NCBI GenBank assembly: GCA_019802505.1
Contig: JAFMOC010000305.1
Location: 233,501-297,500 of the forward strand
Direction: 5' to 3'
DNA from: Corydoras sp. C115
Taxonomy: Eukaryota > Chordata > Actinopteri > Siluriformes > Callichthyidae
Length of the DNA stretch: 64,000 nt
Below, in pieces: positions 36,530 to 47,734 of this stretch. The translations under genes and the position numbers were made by a program. The notes beneath the pieces are model-generated. The model searched no databases, was not told where the DNA came from, and saw nothing but the letters and a program-made list of their open reading frames with translations. The first letter of the stretch is position 1. Every line of letters begins with the position of its first letter.

Positions 36530-36785
36530 ACTTGACCCTTAAACCCCACTAACCCACCCTGACCCTTAAACCCCACTAACCCACCCTGAGCCCGACTCCT
36601 GACCCTTAAACCCCACTAACCCACCCTGACTCTTAAACCCCACTAACCCACCCTGAGCCCGACCCCTGACTCATAAACCCCATTAACCCACCCTGAGCCC
36701 GACCCCTGACCCTTAAACCCTACTAACCCACCCTGAGCCCAACCTCTAAACCCCACTAACCCACCCTAAGCCCAACCCACACACT
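36530..36785. repeat. CCCTGAGCC minisatellite, block 3
   Basis: 'cccttaaaccccactaaccc' and 'accctgagcccgacccctga' as in blocks 1 and 2; a third separate block of one family within 4 kb. Confidence 0.93.
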
Positions 36786-37031
36786 TATGTTTAAACAAAC
36801 ATATACACACATATTTGTATAACCACACACATTTGCCATGTATAATGCACATGTGTGCACACATACACACACACGCATATATATATATATATATATAACA
36901 TGTACGCATAAACAAAATTATATACAGATGTGTCTAAACAAGCACACACGCGTGCATACACTTATCTATGTGCATATGTGTGTAAACACACGTGTATATA
37001 CAAACATGCACATATTTATAAGTAAACACAC

Positions 37032-37065
<34 letters not shown>
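36786..37065. repeat. degenerate CA/TA and GT repeats
   Basis: Interrupted 'acacacat' and 'tatata' tracts, ending in a (GT)n run at about 37032-37063. Confidence 0.8.
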
Positions 37066-37066
<1 letters not shown>

Positions 37067-37680
37067 TGATGATTAGGTGGGTGGTGTCATAGTAACATCC
37101 ACATGGATGGTGGACACGCGGAACGTTCACAACGTATCACAGTGCCTCCTTTCCATACTGAATCCTGGTACCACGGGTTCAGCAGGTAAACGGGTGTTGC
37201 CTCATGTCGATGTGATGTCCTCCGTGCGTTTCATGCATTTACACACTGCATCTTCTCCTCGGCAGAACTTCTGTAAGGATGTGAAGGTGCGAGGTCTGAG
37301 GACGTGATTAAAAAATTACCTTTTCAACCCTCGCCAGCGCACCTGTCGGCATGGGAATGTTGCCATGGTGACGGCTTGCACTGTAAATCATCTCGCTGCT
37401 GGTTCTGGTTCTAAAGACGACTTCTCTTTGATTCAGTTTGTCTGAAGACGACAGACTCCGACTCTTTAAACAGATTTGTTTTAATGAATAATCACTCTGG
37501 TTTCCCATAATGCCCCTGTTCTTGTTTTATTATTAGATCTGCTTGGAGTTTACACCTTTTGGGGGGGCATTAGGGCATATTTAGCTTCAACCTAAAAACA
37601 CTGAAGCTGCTTCCGAATGCACAGAGGATTTCAGCTTTCTGTTACGTTTCAACAATAAAACTGTTTAAAGATGTTCTATA
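37066..37680. other. unique intronic sequence
   Basis: Single-copy; no gene recognised. Confidence 0.45.
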
Positions 37681-38052
37681 TACGTACACGTGGGGGTGGG
37701 GGGGCGCATGGGTTTGATAGGTGGTGTTGTCTTGTGTTTGTGTGTTAGGGTGTGTGTGTGTGTGTGGGGGGGGGTTTGTATGTGTTGGGGGGGTTTTGTG
37801 TCAGGGTGTGTGTATGCATGTTTGTATGTGGGGGGGGGGGGGGTTAAATATGTGTGTTTTTGTGTGTATGCATGTTTGTATGTGGGGGGGGGGGGGGGTT
37901 AAATATGTGTGTTTTTGTGTCTGGCATTTTTTGTGTGTCAAGGTGTGTGTGTTTGTGTGTGTGGATGGGTTTGATAGGTGTTGTTTTGTGTGTGTGTGGG
38001 GGGGGTTTGTATGTGTTTTTTTTTTTTTGTATATATACACGTGTATATATAC

Positions 38053-38121
<69 letters not shown>

Positions 38122-38190
38122 TACACAAACACGTGTGTGCATTTTACATACCTGTGTGTATGTGTGTGTTTATACACACATATATAAATG
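37681..38190. repeat. GT/G-run and TA tract
   Basis: GT runs with long G runs. A ~60-bp block 'tatgcatgtttgtatgtggg' + G run + 'ttaaatatgtgtgttttt' occurs twice (37812, 37867). A TA run spans about 38056-38110. Confidence 0.93.
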
Positions 38191-39094
38191 AATTAACAAA
38201 CTCTCTGCCTTACATTTCTCCCTTAATTCTTTTTTTTAATCCCTGATCCTCGTCCTGAGGTTGCGTGGCGCTCCTGCAGGCCCGCGGTCCTCACTTTGCC
38301 TCCCAATTAGATTTGAAGTCATACCTGCAGAGTTCTCATCTGCGCTCTGAATTAATGAAGGAACCCGAGAGGCCGACCTCGTTTAAAAGTTGCGATCGCC
38401 GAGAATTCCGACACTTCCACCACAATGAATAGCAACCTGGTTTAAAGCCGGAGGAACAGAGGAGACCCACGGAACCTTCGCTCCACCCTGAGAACCTGCC
38501 TGCCGGACGGGGTTCTAATGAATGCTCAGGGTTCTAATGCAACCGGAGAGCGTCCCTCCCCGCCTCCCTCCCCGTCACTCTCGTCCTCGAACCCCAGCAT
38601 CCGTTCTTCACTCGGCCGCCTCGAGGACCACCGTGTTCGCGCCGTGGAACCCCCTCAGAAGCTCCGCGCAGTGGAGGAGCGAACTCGCATCCTCCCGAAA
38701 TAGCAGCAGACGTTTTCTTCAGCCGACTTTATTGCTTCAGAAATGTCAACTCGCCCGGTTCCAATAAACCCCCCCGACCTTTACGACTTCCAGCGTGACC
38801 GTCGTCCGCATTTAATATTTGATCTCGTTATTCTTGTTTATTTAAGCTATAACCAGGTCGCTGCTGACCGGGCCGGTTACAAAACGCAGGCTCGGATTGA
38901 TTGCTCACGGTGTTGGTGAAAACAGCTGGCCCCCCTGAACCCCCTCCCACTCTCTAATGGTTCTCCAGGGGCTCATCTGGATCACTTCCCTGTATTGGGT
39001 TTGGAATGTGGCCAGAGTACGAGATGGTTCCACAAATGCATATCCAACATGGGCAGATGATTTGGATTGGGGCTGAATGTGGGCGGTAGAACAT
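38191..39094. other. unique intronic sequence
   Basis: Single-copy, C-rich at 38545-38620. No gene recognised. Confidence 0.45.
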
Positions 39095-40320
39095 CACTGG
39101 GTTTCCCGGGATGTCATGCTGCCAAGAAATCCAGCAATGCCTCAATGTGTAACCAGAAGAACAGTGTGTCAGGGACGTGGTGGAACAGATGCCTCTCAGG
39201 ATTGGGGACGGAACCGAGGGTAATTAAAGAGGTTCTGCTAATGGTCCGAGTCAGGGATTTAAGAAAAGAAGCTTGGAGAGACTTCGGAGTTGGTGTTCCA
39301 GCCGGCTCCTTGATTGTTGCTAGATGTTGCTAGACCAGCTTCTGCTCTGGAGGAGAAGCGTTTAGAAGTGTTAGAACCATTGGGAGAAGCTCTGCAGTCC
39401 TCATACTGGCGGACCGGGACCTCCAATGGGAAACCCAGCAATGCCTTGATGGGTAACCGGAAGAACAGCGTGGCAGGGACGTGGTGGAACAGACGCCTCT
39501 CAAGATTGGGAATGGAACCGAGGGTAATGGATGATAATTAAAGAGGTTCTGTTAATGGTCTGAGTGCAGGGATTTAAGAGAAGGAGCTTGGAGTAACTTT
39601 GGAGTTAGTGTTCCAGCCGGGTCCTTGACTATCGATGTACCAGACCAGCTTCTGCTTTGGTGGAGAACCATTTAGAAGTGTTTCTCGGGAGGTTAAGCCA
39701 GTGGGGCAGTCCTCATACTGGAGGACCGGGACCTCCAATGGGAAATCCAGAAATGCCTCAATGGGTAACCAGAAAAACAGAGTGGCAAGGAAGTGGTGGA
39801 ACAGATGCTGCTCAGGACTGGGGATGGAACCGAAGGTAATAGATGTTAAATAAAGAGGTTCTGCTGAAGGTCCGAGTTAGGGATATAAGTGAAAAAGCTT
39901 GGACTAACTTTGGACTTGGCGTTCCAGCCAGCTCCTTGACTACGGATGTACCAGACCAGCTTCTGCTTTAGTGGAGAACCATTTAGAAGTGTTTTCCTGT
40001 GAGGTTAAGCCAGTGAGGGAATCAATTGCCATTGCTCTTGTTGGGAGAAGCTCAGAGGTCCTCATACTGGAGGACTTGGACCTCCAACGGTATATCGTGC
40101 AATGCCTCAAAGAGTAACTTTAAAGAGTTCCCAGTTGGTGCTCTGGGCACCTCCACGGCTGCCGATGTTACCTGACCATCAGCTTCTGTTCTGGTGGAGA
40201 ACCGTTTAGAAGTGTATCTTAAGGAGTTAAGGGAATCTTTTGCCGTTGCTGTTGTTGGGAGAAGCTCAGCAGTCCTCATACTGGACGACTGGGACCTCCA
40301 ACAATTGGTTGGCCAGATAT
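39095..40320. repeat. tandem repeat, unit ~305-350 bp, four copies
   Basis: 'aatgcct' after 'cccagc'/'tccaga' starts units at about 39136, 39440, 39752 and 40101 (spacings 304, 312, 349). Shared landmarks are 'acgtggtggaacaga', 'gttccagccggctccttga', 'accagcttctgct' and 'gtcctcatactgg'. A partial fifth unit ends near 40320. Confidence 0.9.
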
Positions 40321-41217
40321 TATAAAGGGTACTGGCTGGCTGGAGATGTTTGCTCGTGTGGGGGGGAGCGAGACCCAAAATCTGTTGGAACCACTTGTCA
40401 CATGGTGGACGACAGGAAAGGCAGAATGGACCCTGTGCCCCTGTGGTGCACCACCAGGGGAGGTCGAGAACATGGCAGATAAGGGTCAGGATCAGGGTTG
40501 ACCTTATATACACAGAGGTAGCAGGTCGGGCCGGGGTAATGTTTCCTTTCTGGCTTTTTTTTCCTAGGCACTCCAACGGGAACTGACGGGAGAACCAGAA
40601 CGTGCCCCCCAATGCCTCCAAGGGAGGTCAAGACTCGCTGATCACCCGACCGCATAGGTGGAGGCGGCCGATCCGGCAGCATCTTGAGAAAAAGCAAGCC
40701 TCCTCAACTAAAGTGTTCTCCGCTCTTTAGGAACCCCTGGTCAGTGAGGCCACGCAGAACATTTTCAGCCTGACAGAACCAAAAGAAAAAGTCAATAACC
40801 TAGAACTCCTGACTGACAGGTGGCGCACTGTTCACAGGACCTCAAATCCCAAAATTTATTGGCCGTCGAGACTTTGCACTTTGCTCAGAACCTTGGAGAC
40901 GGAGAACTCCCACTTCTTTAGAACAGAGGGCGCCGCTGAGGTTCTTCAGAGGTAATTGCTCGGCTCTCTCCAAACGTGTCACAACATTTTTCCCGAAGTC
41001 AGAAGCTCTCTGAACTGAGAACAGTACTGAGAACCCAAGGTTTGTACTGAGAATCCGAGGTTTCTACTGAGAACCCGAGGTTGGTTCCATCCGAGCGTGT
41101 CTTTGTCGTGACTACAAAATGGTTCCAGCTCAGTTCTGAGTTCCTGATGGTTCTCCGTTGGTTACTCTCTTTATGCTCCATGTCTGGCCTTCAATAAAAC
41201 CTCTGACAGGTGCATTT
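40321..41217. other. unique intronic sequence
   Basis: Single-copy. A short tandem 'gtttgtactgagaatccgag'-type repeat occurs near 41025-41085. No gene recognised. Confidence 0.45.
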
Positions 41218-41546
41218 CCATCCATCCATCATCTTCCGCTTTATCTTGTACTAGGGTCGCAGGGGAGGGGAAGGGGTTCCCCATGCCCATCCAGGGGAGA
41301 AAATTTCGGGTGCTGGGAAGATACACCCAGGACAGGGTGACAATCCATCACTGGGCACACACTCACTCACACAGACACACTCTATATGGGGCAATTTGGA
41401 GAATTCCAAATTAGACCTTGATCCATGTTTTTGGACTGTGGGAGGAAACCGACGTGGACACGGGGAGAACATGCAAACATCACCCAGATTGGGATTTGAA
41501 CAGGGAATCCCTAGGGCTGAGAGGAGAACATGCTAAGGCACCGTGA
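41218..41546 (-). mobile_element. SINE, head-to-head with next copy
   Basis: Tail 'tccatccatcatcttccgct' to head 'gagaggagaacatgctaagg'. The next SINE starts 60 bp on in the opposite orientation, so the pair forms an inverted repeat of about 300-bp arms. Confidence 0.9.
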
Positions 41547-41605
41547 AACATCCTTTCATTATTGGATGCACCATGTATTAACGATGCAAGAGATGCTCTT
41601 CCCTG

Positions 41606-41912
41606 GTGGCACGGTGGCTTAGCATGTTCTCCTCTCAGCGCTAGGGATTCCCAGTTCGCATCCCAATCTGGGTGGAGTTTCTTCCGGGTTCTCTGGTTTC
41701 CTTCCACAGTCCAAAAACATGGATCAAGTCAAATTTCTCCAAATTTCCCCATATTGTGTGTTTGTGAGTGAGTGTGTGCCCAGTGATAGATTACTCCCCT
41801 GTCGTGGGTGTATCTGCTCAGTGCTCGAAACGTTCTCCCCTGGATGGACATGGAGAACCCCCCCCCGGTGCGACCCTAGTAGAGGATAAAGCGGAAGATG
41901 ATGGATGGATGG
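41606..41912 (+). mobile_element. SINE with good tRNA-like head
   Basis: Starts 'ggtggcacggtggcttagca', and ends 'gaggataaagcggaagatga' and 'tggatggatgg'. Body slightly shortened near 41690. Confidence 0.9.
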
Positions 41913-42774
41913 AGATGTTGTTAGAACAGAAGGGTTTGAGGATGGAAGTTTGACCCTTCAGGAGAATTTGGTGAACCCATTTGCCTCGAGAACCCCACAT
42001 GAATTATTTCTTGGGTTAGTGGACTGTTATATTCAGAGGTACGAACAAATCCAAAGCTGCCCTGTCTACAGTCTACACACCCAAGGCTGCCCGGAACCTT
42101 CTTTACAAAGAGATAGGAGAACGTGATGGATGACGCCGAGGCCAGAGACGATGCTGAGCGGTCCGAACGAGCTCCCCGAGGAATAATCTACATCTGGATT
42201 CCAGAAGCAGCACCCGGAACACCGTGTTCTCTGCTTTACACTGGTTTCAAACGGCTTCTGCCGAGGCTATGGAAGCGGTTCGGGTTCAATTCGCCGACAA
42301 AAACCTCATTTACGTCGATGCACGCTCCGTATACCGCCAGCGAGGCCTCGCTCCTCTGGGACGTCCGTCTCCATTTTAATCTGCATTTTTTTATTCCAGC
42401 TCCCCGAGCACCTGGCCGAGTAATCAGAGGCCGCACTCGTCTGATTAGCTCGCCGGGTCTGAGGCTGGAATGAATCGCATGTGGTCGGGGCTTCATCCTG
42501 TCACGGCGTTCCAGCTAATTTTTTAGATTCGCTCTCGAAAGACGAAAGAAAGTCATGTCCGTCTTCCGTCGTCCTCAAAAACACTTCAATTGTCAGCTTT
42601 GGAAAGTCAGTGCCACCCAATCGCCAAAGCTCATCAGGAGCTCCTCAATGTGGCCCATTCATTATTCCAAAATTTGGTACCCGCCCTTCCCCCATCATTA
42701 TGGATTGTTGGCACCTGGCTGTGGGCTGAATGAGGAAAAAGTTAAGCAAAAGCAAACCGGAACATGCCGGCCCA
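41913..42774. other. unique intronic sequence
   Basis: Single-copy; GC-rich around 42140-42470. No gene recognised. Confidence 0.45.
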
Positions 42775-43537
42775 CGTCCCCAGATTTCATCTGGCCCAAT
42801 CGATTTCATCTGGCCTATGAATTGACGAAACTTGGGCAACCACTACTGGTCACAAGGTGTGGTCCGTATACGGGCCAGATTAGGGCCATGCGTCTCACGT
42901 GTAGGTAGAACATATAAGACCAAATTCCCGACCTAATCTGGTCCACTTGCCTATAAATTGACGACACTTCGGCGACCACTCCCGGTCACAAGGTTGGTCC
43001 GTATACAGGCCAGATTAGGGTCAAGCGTCTGACATGTAGGTAGCACCGCGATGTGTTTTGGAACATATAAAACCAAATTCCCGACCTAATCTGGCCCACT
43101 TGCCTATAAATTGACCAGACTTGGGCAACCACTCCCGGTTGCAAGGTTGGTCCATATACAGGCCAGATTCAGGCCATGCGTCTCACATATAGGTAAAACA
43201 TGTAAGACCAAATTCCCGATCTAATCTGGTCCACTTGCCTATAAATTGACAAGACTTCGTTGGACCACTTCTGGTCGCAAGGTGTGGTCCGTATATGGGC
43301 CAGATTAGGGCCATGCGTCTTACATGTAGGTTGCACTGCTATAGTTCCTCCAGATGGGTTCTGGAACATATAGGACCAAATTCCCGACCTAATCTGGCCC
43401 ACTTGCCCTAAGAATTGACGAAACTTGGGCGGCCTCTGCCGGTAATAAGGTGTGGTCCGCAAATGGGCCAAATTAGGGCCATGCGTCTCACATGTAGGTA
43501 GCACTGCTATAGTTCCTCCAGATGTGTTTTGGAACAT
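42775..43537. repeat. tandem repeat, unit ~135-170 bp
   Basis: 'aattgacgaaacttgggc' or variants recur at about 42822, 42958, 43111, 43246 and 43416, with 'ccaaattcccgacctaatct', 'gccagattagggccatgcgt' and 'gttcctccagatgtgttttg' as further landmarks. A SINE interrupts the last unit at 43538; a further scrap lies at about 44812-44855. Confidence 0.9.
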
Positions 43538-43881
43538 CCATCCATTATCTTCCTCTTTATCCTCTACTTGGGTCGTGGGGGGGTTCCCCATGCCCATCCA
43601 GGGGAGAATGTCTCGGGCGCTGGGCAGATACACCCAGGACAGGATGCCAATCTATCGCTGGACACACTCACACAGACACACACTATATGGGGCAATTTGG
43701 AGAACTCAATTGACCTTGATCCATGTTTTTGGACTGTGGGAGGAAACCGGAGAACCCGGAGGAATCCCACGCGGACACGGGGAGAACATGGAAACTCCAC
43801 CAAGATTGGGATTCAAAGAATTCAAGGAATCCCCAGCACTGAGAGGAGAACATGCCAAACCATTAAGCCACCGTGCCGTTC
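43538..43881 (-). mobile_element. full-length SINE with 13-bp target duplication
   Basis: 'tgttttggaacat' occurs at 43525-43537 and 43882-43894, exactly flanking the element; the left copy is part of the tandem repeat unit. The element is 344 bp, tail first, ending 'ctaa'-free 'ttaagccaccgtgccgttc'. This is the best definition of the family's ends in the window. Confidence 0.95.
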
Positions 43882-43894
43882 TGTTTTGGAACAT

Positions 43895-44489
43895 ATAAGA
43901 AATATATCATATAATAATGTAAGTAAATTCTACTTCTAGGTAGCTAATGCTACGGCACACTACAATGATGTCATTTGATTGACAGCTCCTTATAGAAAAT
44001 CAGCAAGCACTATATATTTAATGACCTTCATTATTAATTGAGCTCTCCCCCCTAACGAGGGAGGTCCAACTACAAAACTATTGTGTTAGAACCCTGCACT
44101 TACACTGGACGCCCACCGGGTGCACTAACAAAAGCCTCGGGGGACTTTTTCCACCGAACAGCGCGGTTCCGGTCGGTTCACCCACCGCGACGAGCACCGG
44201 TTCTGCGGCCGAACGACTCGCTGATGACGGACGACGGCGCCCGTGAGTGTCTGTATGCGTACGATGGATGTTGAGGCTCGTGGCGGATGGAGGGAACATC
44301 CAACAAAGCATTTGGAGATGCATGTGCAGCTGACAAATCTGCAGCAATTACCTGACAATCATCTCGAACCCGAGACGTCTCCGACACCTTGTTAAAACTA
44401 TGGCATACAGAAATCCGGCTGGGGGGGAAAAAAAGTTGTTGGGGGAGAATTTCAAAGTGTGCATGTAGAACAGAAGTCCTGGTCTAAAT
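43895..44489. other. unique intronic sequence
   Basis: Single-copy; no gene recognised. Confidence 0.45.
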
Positions 44490-44805
44490 ATAAGTCTGGG
44501 GAGGTGGGGGGGGGGGTTCCCCATGCCCATCCAGGGGAGAACGTTTCAGGCACTGGGCAGATACACCCAGGACAGGGGGCAATCTATCACTGGACACAAA
44601 CTCACTCACACAGACACTCTATATGGGGTAATTTGGAGAATTCAATTCACCTTCAATCCAGGTTTTTGGACTGTTGGAGGAAACCGGAGAACCCGGAGGA
44701 CATAGGGAGAACATGGAATCTCCACCCAGATTGGGATGTGAACCTGGAGCCCCTGTACTGAGAGGAGAACATGCCACTAAGAAGAACCACTAAGCCACCA
44801 TGCAT
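44490..44805 (-). mobile_element. SINE
   Basis: Body 'atgcccatccaggggagaac' to head 'cactaagccaccatgc'; the tail is missing or unrecognisable. Confidence 0.87.
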
Positions 44806-44851
44806 GCATGTATGTAGCACTGCTATATTTCCTTCAGATGTGTTTTGGAAC

Positions 44852-45190
44852 ATCCATCCATTCTCTGTTTATTCTGTACTAGGGTGGTGTGTGTGGGGGG
44901 GGGATTTCCATGCCCATCCAGGGGAGAACGTTTCGGGCGCTGGGCAGATACACCCAGCACAGGACACCAATCTATCGCTGGGCACACACTCATACACATT
45001 ATATGGGGCAATTTAGAGCATTTAATTTGACTTGAATCCATGTTTTTTGGACTGTGGGAGAAAACCGGAGAACCCGGAGGAAACCCACGCGGACATGGGG
45101 AGAACATGGAATCTCCACCCAGATTGGGATGCGAACCGGGAATCCCCAGCGCTGAGAGGAGAACATGCCAAACCACTAAGCCACCATGCT
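44852..45190 (-). mobile_element. SINE, near full length
   Basis: Tail 'catccatccattctctg' to head 'cactaagccaccatgctgcc'. It is preceded by a scrap of the 135-170-bp tandem repeat, at the same internal site ('tgttttggaacat') as the copy at 43538. Confidence 0.88.
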
Positions 45191-45204
45191 GCCAAGTACT
45201 CTAA

Positions 45205-45375
45205 CAGGGAGGTAGCACTGGGGAGGGGGGGAGAACATTTCAGGGGCTGGGCAGATACACCCAGGACAGGGGGGCAATCCATCACTGGACACACTCACAC
45301 GGACACACTCTATATGGGGCAATATGGAGAATTCAATTGACCTTGATCCATGTTTTTGGACTGTGGGAGGAGACC
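45205..45375 (-). mobile_element. SINE body fragment
   Basis: 'ggggagaacatttcagg' to 'ttggactgtgggaggagacc'; head missing. Confidence 0.85.
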
Positions 45376-46265
45376 CTCACGTATAAGTAGCTGCCTGCGG
45401 GGAGGTTAACGAATTGCCTTGGCGCGTGAATAACGAGTCCTGAAAATTAATTCCCGCTAATGAACCATGTGACCACGCGTTCATCCAGGTCGACCCTGCG
45501 GACCTTCTCCTCACCGCGCCCCCAGTTCCGCGATTTCCTGGGAGTCATACGGTGCTCGCCGTCTGACGGCGTTCCCAAATCTTTGAGCTTTATAGTTGTA
45601 TCAGGGCGGGACGGGGGGGGGCGGGGCACCCCGTCCTCAATTATCCATACGCACGGCGAGAGTGCGACACCACCGGGTGCAACGGAAGCCACCAGGTCAG
45701 GGTCGGTTCTGTATTTAACACCAAGTGAAAGATCCACCGCCGCAACAAATCAGGGGGGGCGCCGCGGAGCACGAGCGCCAGATAACCTCCTATTAAACGC
45801 CGCTGGGCTTCATCAGCCTTCCGATTCGCATCCGCATTCCGATTCCCCTGCGTCGGCGTACCGGCGGCCCTGCTGCCTTTAATACTGCAGCCCCGCCGCC
45901 GCACGCACTTGTGTACGCCGTCGGCTAAACGGCAGCTGATTACCGGCCGAATCCCGGCATCGTCAGCGGAACCGGGTGCAGAAGGGTCCGAGGGGCGTGG
46001 CACCGCGGCGTGCAATTCATCAACACCGTGATTAGAGACGATACACGAGCGCAGAGTGATTATAAATACAGCCGGTGTGCAGAAAATCATCATCGTCGTC
46101 GTCATTAAACCGCTGTATCTCTGTTTACCGGCTCGGGAGGCAAAGGGCGCACTGCACTCCACTTCCACATGAGCGTCAAAGGGCCCCTCGCACCATCTGG
46201 GCCCCACCGACGGGGCTCGGTTTGCCAGAACGGCCCCCATTTCACATTTTCAGAGCAGGGCACCA
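45376..46265. other. unique, repeat-free intronic block
   Basis: About 0.9 kb without recognisable repeats. A 199-codon minus-strand frame (45641-46240) crosses it, but another 140-codon frame runs on the plus strand and neither shows a domain. A conserved noncoding element is possible; this is inference only. Confidence 0.4.
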
Positions 46266-46530
46266 ATTAGGGTGACCAGATGTCCTGCTTTGTGCGGGAC
46301 AGTCCCGCAATTTCATTACTTTTCATGCGTCCTGCAAACTGAGACGTTGTCCCTCATTGTTATTGAAAGTAAGACTCCAGTTTTTAAGCGTGTTTTATAA
46401 TCTGCCACTGGACGGCTGTGTTGTCTGTTATTGGGGGAGAGGCGGGCTGTTTGAATGTCAACCAATCGGGAACGTGGACGCATGTTAAGGGAGTGCCCAC
46501 CAACACAAATTATGCAAATCAGGTCATATA
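46266..46530. repeat. possible degraded transposon fragment
   Basis: Begins 'ttagggtgaccagatgtcct', a string I associate with ends of a common vertebrate DNA-transposon repeat. No partner terminus was found. Confidence 0.35.
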
Positions 46531-46660
<130 letters not shown>

Positions 46661-46661
46661 T

Positions 46662-46795
46662 ACTATATGGGGCAATTTGGAGAATTCAATTCACCTTGAA
46701 TCCATGTTTTTGGACTGTGGAAGGAAAACCGGAGAACCCGGAGGAAACCCACACGGACACCCGGAGAACATGGAAACTCCACCCAGATTCGAACC
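46662..46795 (-). mobile_element. SINE fragment
   Basis: 'ctatatggggcaatttggag' to 'actccacccagattcgaacc'. Confidence 0.87.
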
Positions 46796-47212
46796 CTAAA
46801 TTGCCCCTATATAGTGTCTGAGTGTGTGATAGATTGGCCCCCTGTCCTAGGTGTATCTACCCAGTGCCCGAAATGTTCTTTCTGGGATGGGGATGGGGAT
46901 GGGCATGGGGGAACACCCCCCCCTCCAGGGCGACACGGTGGCTCCAGTTCGAATCACAATCTGGGAGGAGTTTGCATGTTCTCCCTGTGTCCACGTGGGT
47001 TTCCTTCGGGTTCTCCGGTTTGCTCCCACAGTCCAAAAACATGGATCAAGGTGAATTGAATTCTCAAAATTGCCCCATATAGAGTATGTGTTTGAGTGAG
47101 TGTGTGTCCAGTGATCGATTGCCCCCTGTCCTGGGTGTACCTGCCCAGCACCCCAAATTCCCCCCACGACCCTAGTAGAGGATAAAGCAGAAGATAACGG
47201 ATGGATGGATGG
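46796..47212 (+). mobile_element. two SINE pieces in tandem
   Basis: A body fragment (46796-46925) with 'gggatggggatggggatggg', then a near-complete copy (46926-47212). The latter has an A-box-like 'cacggtggct', B-box-like 'cagttcgaatc', and tail 'gaggataaagcagaagataa' plus three ATGG units. It ends about 310 bp from the teneurin exon donor. Confidence 0.87.
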
Positions 47213-47521
47213 TATCTAAACCCGTTGGTCCACATCATTCATGACATCACACTGAGGTGAGGACAGAAGGCCGGCTGTAATATCATTAGAGACCTGGATT
47301 AAAGTGGATTACAGTGGATTAAGGTGTAATCTGGAATAATTTAACAAGCTCCCGGTTTTAAAAGCGACGAATGAAAATCGAAAATCCAATCGTCCGCCGA
47401 TTCATCAACACGCGTGAACGGACGAGCCCTAATCCCATTGGCCATCGCCTCCGGGTTTCCCTAAATCACTGGAGGAAGCGAGCCGGTGACCTCCCTCACC
47501 CCAAACGGGGTCACGGTTCAC

Positions 47522-47721
47522 CTTGCCTGATGTAGCCCGCGGGTTCCGGCGCACGGTTCCTCTGCGCGTCCTGCTCGTAGGCGTCGAGCGTCTCGCTGGA
47601 GCTGTAACACCGCCGCTCAGCGACTGCGCATGAGGAGGAGGCGTGGCCGGGTTCTCTTCTGCACCGAGGGCGCGACGCGTCGCTGGCGTCCATCACCGTG
47701 GGAGACTCAGCGACGATTCAC
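47522..47721 (-). CDS. tenm2: teneurin first coding exon, start codon
   Basis: Encodes the cytoplasmic N-terminus of a teneurin. The exon is bounded by acceptor 'tctgtcccctccag' (AG 47723-47722) and donor 'CAAG|gtgaac' (GT 47521-47520). The ATG at 47693-47691 has a G at -3 and +4. An in-frame TGA (47720-47718) lies 24 nt upstream of it, so 47694-47721 is 5' UTR and an earlier noncoding exon is implied. The 172 coding nt give 57 codons plus one base; residues 30-39 'YSSSETLDAY' match the S-Y-S-S-S-E-T-L-K-A-Y hallmark of teneurins, and the end 'GYIRQ' joins the next exon as R-Q-G-S-F-T-L-A-E-L. The segment before the hallmark is diverged and short: 57 residues here against roughly 75 in mammalian teneurin-2 as I recall. 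Confidence 0.82.
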
Positions 47722-47734
47722 CTGGAGGGGACAG

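Noticed and set aside
45641..46240. 199-codon minus-strand frame
   Set aside because: No recognisable domain, no splice borders seen, and a long frame runs on the opposite strand through the same DNA.
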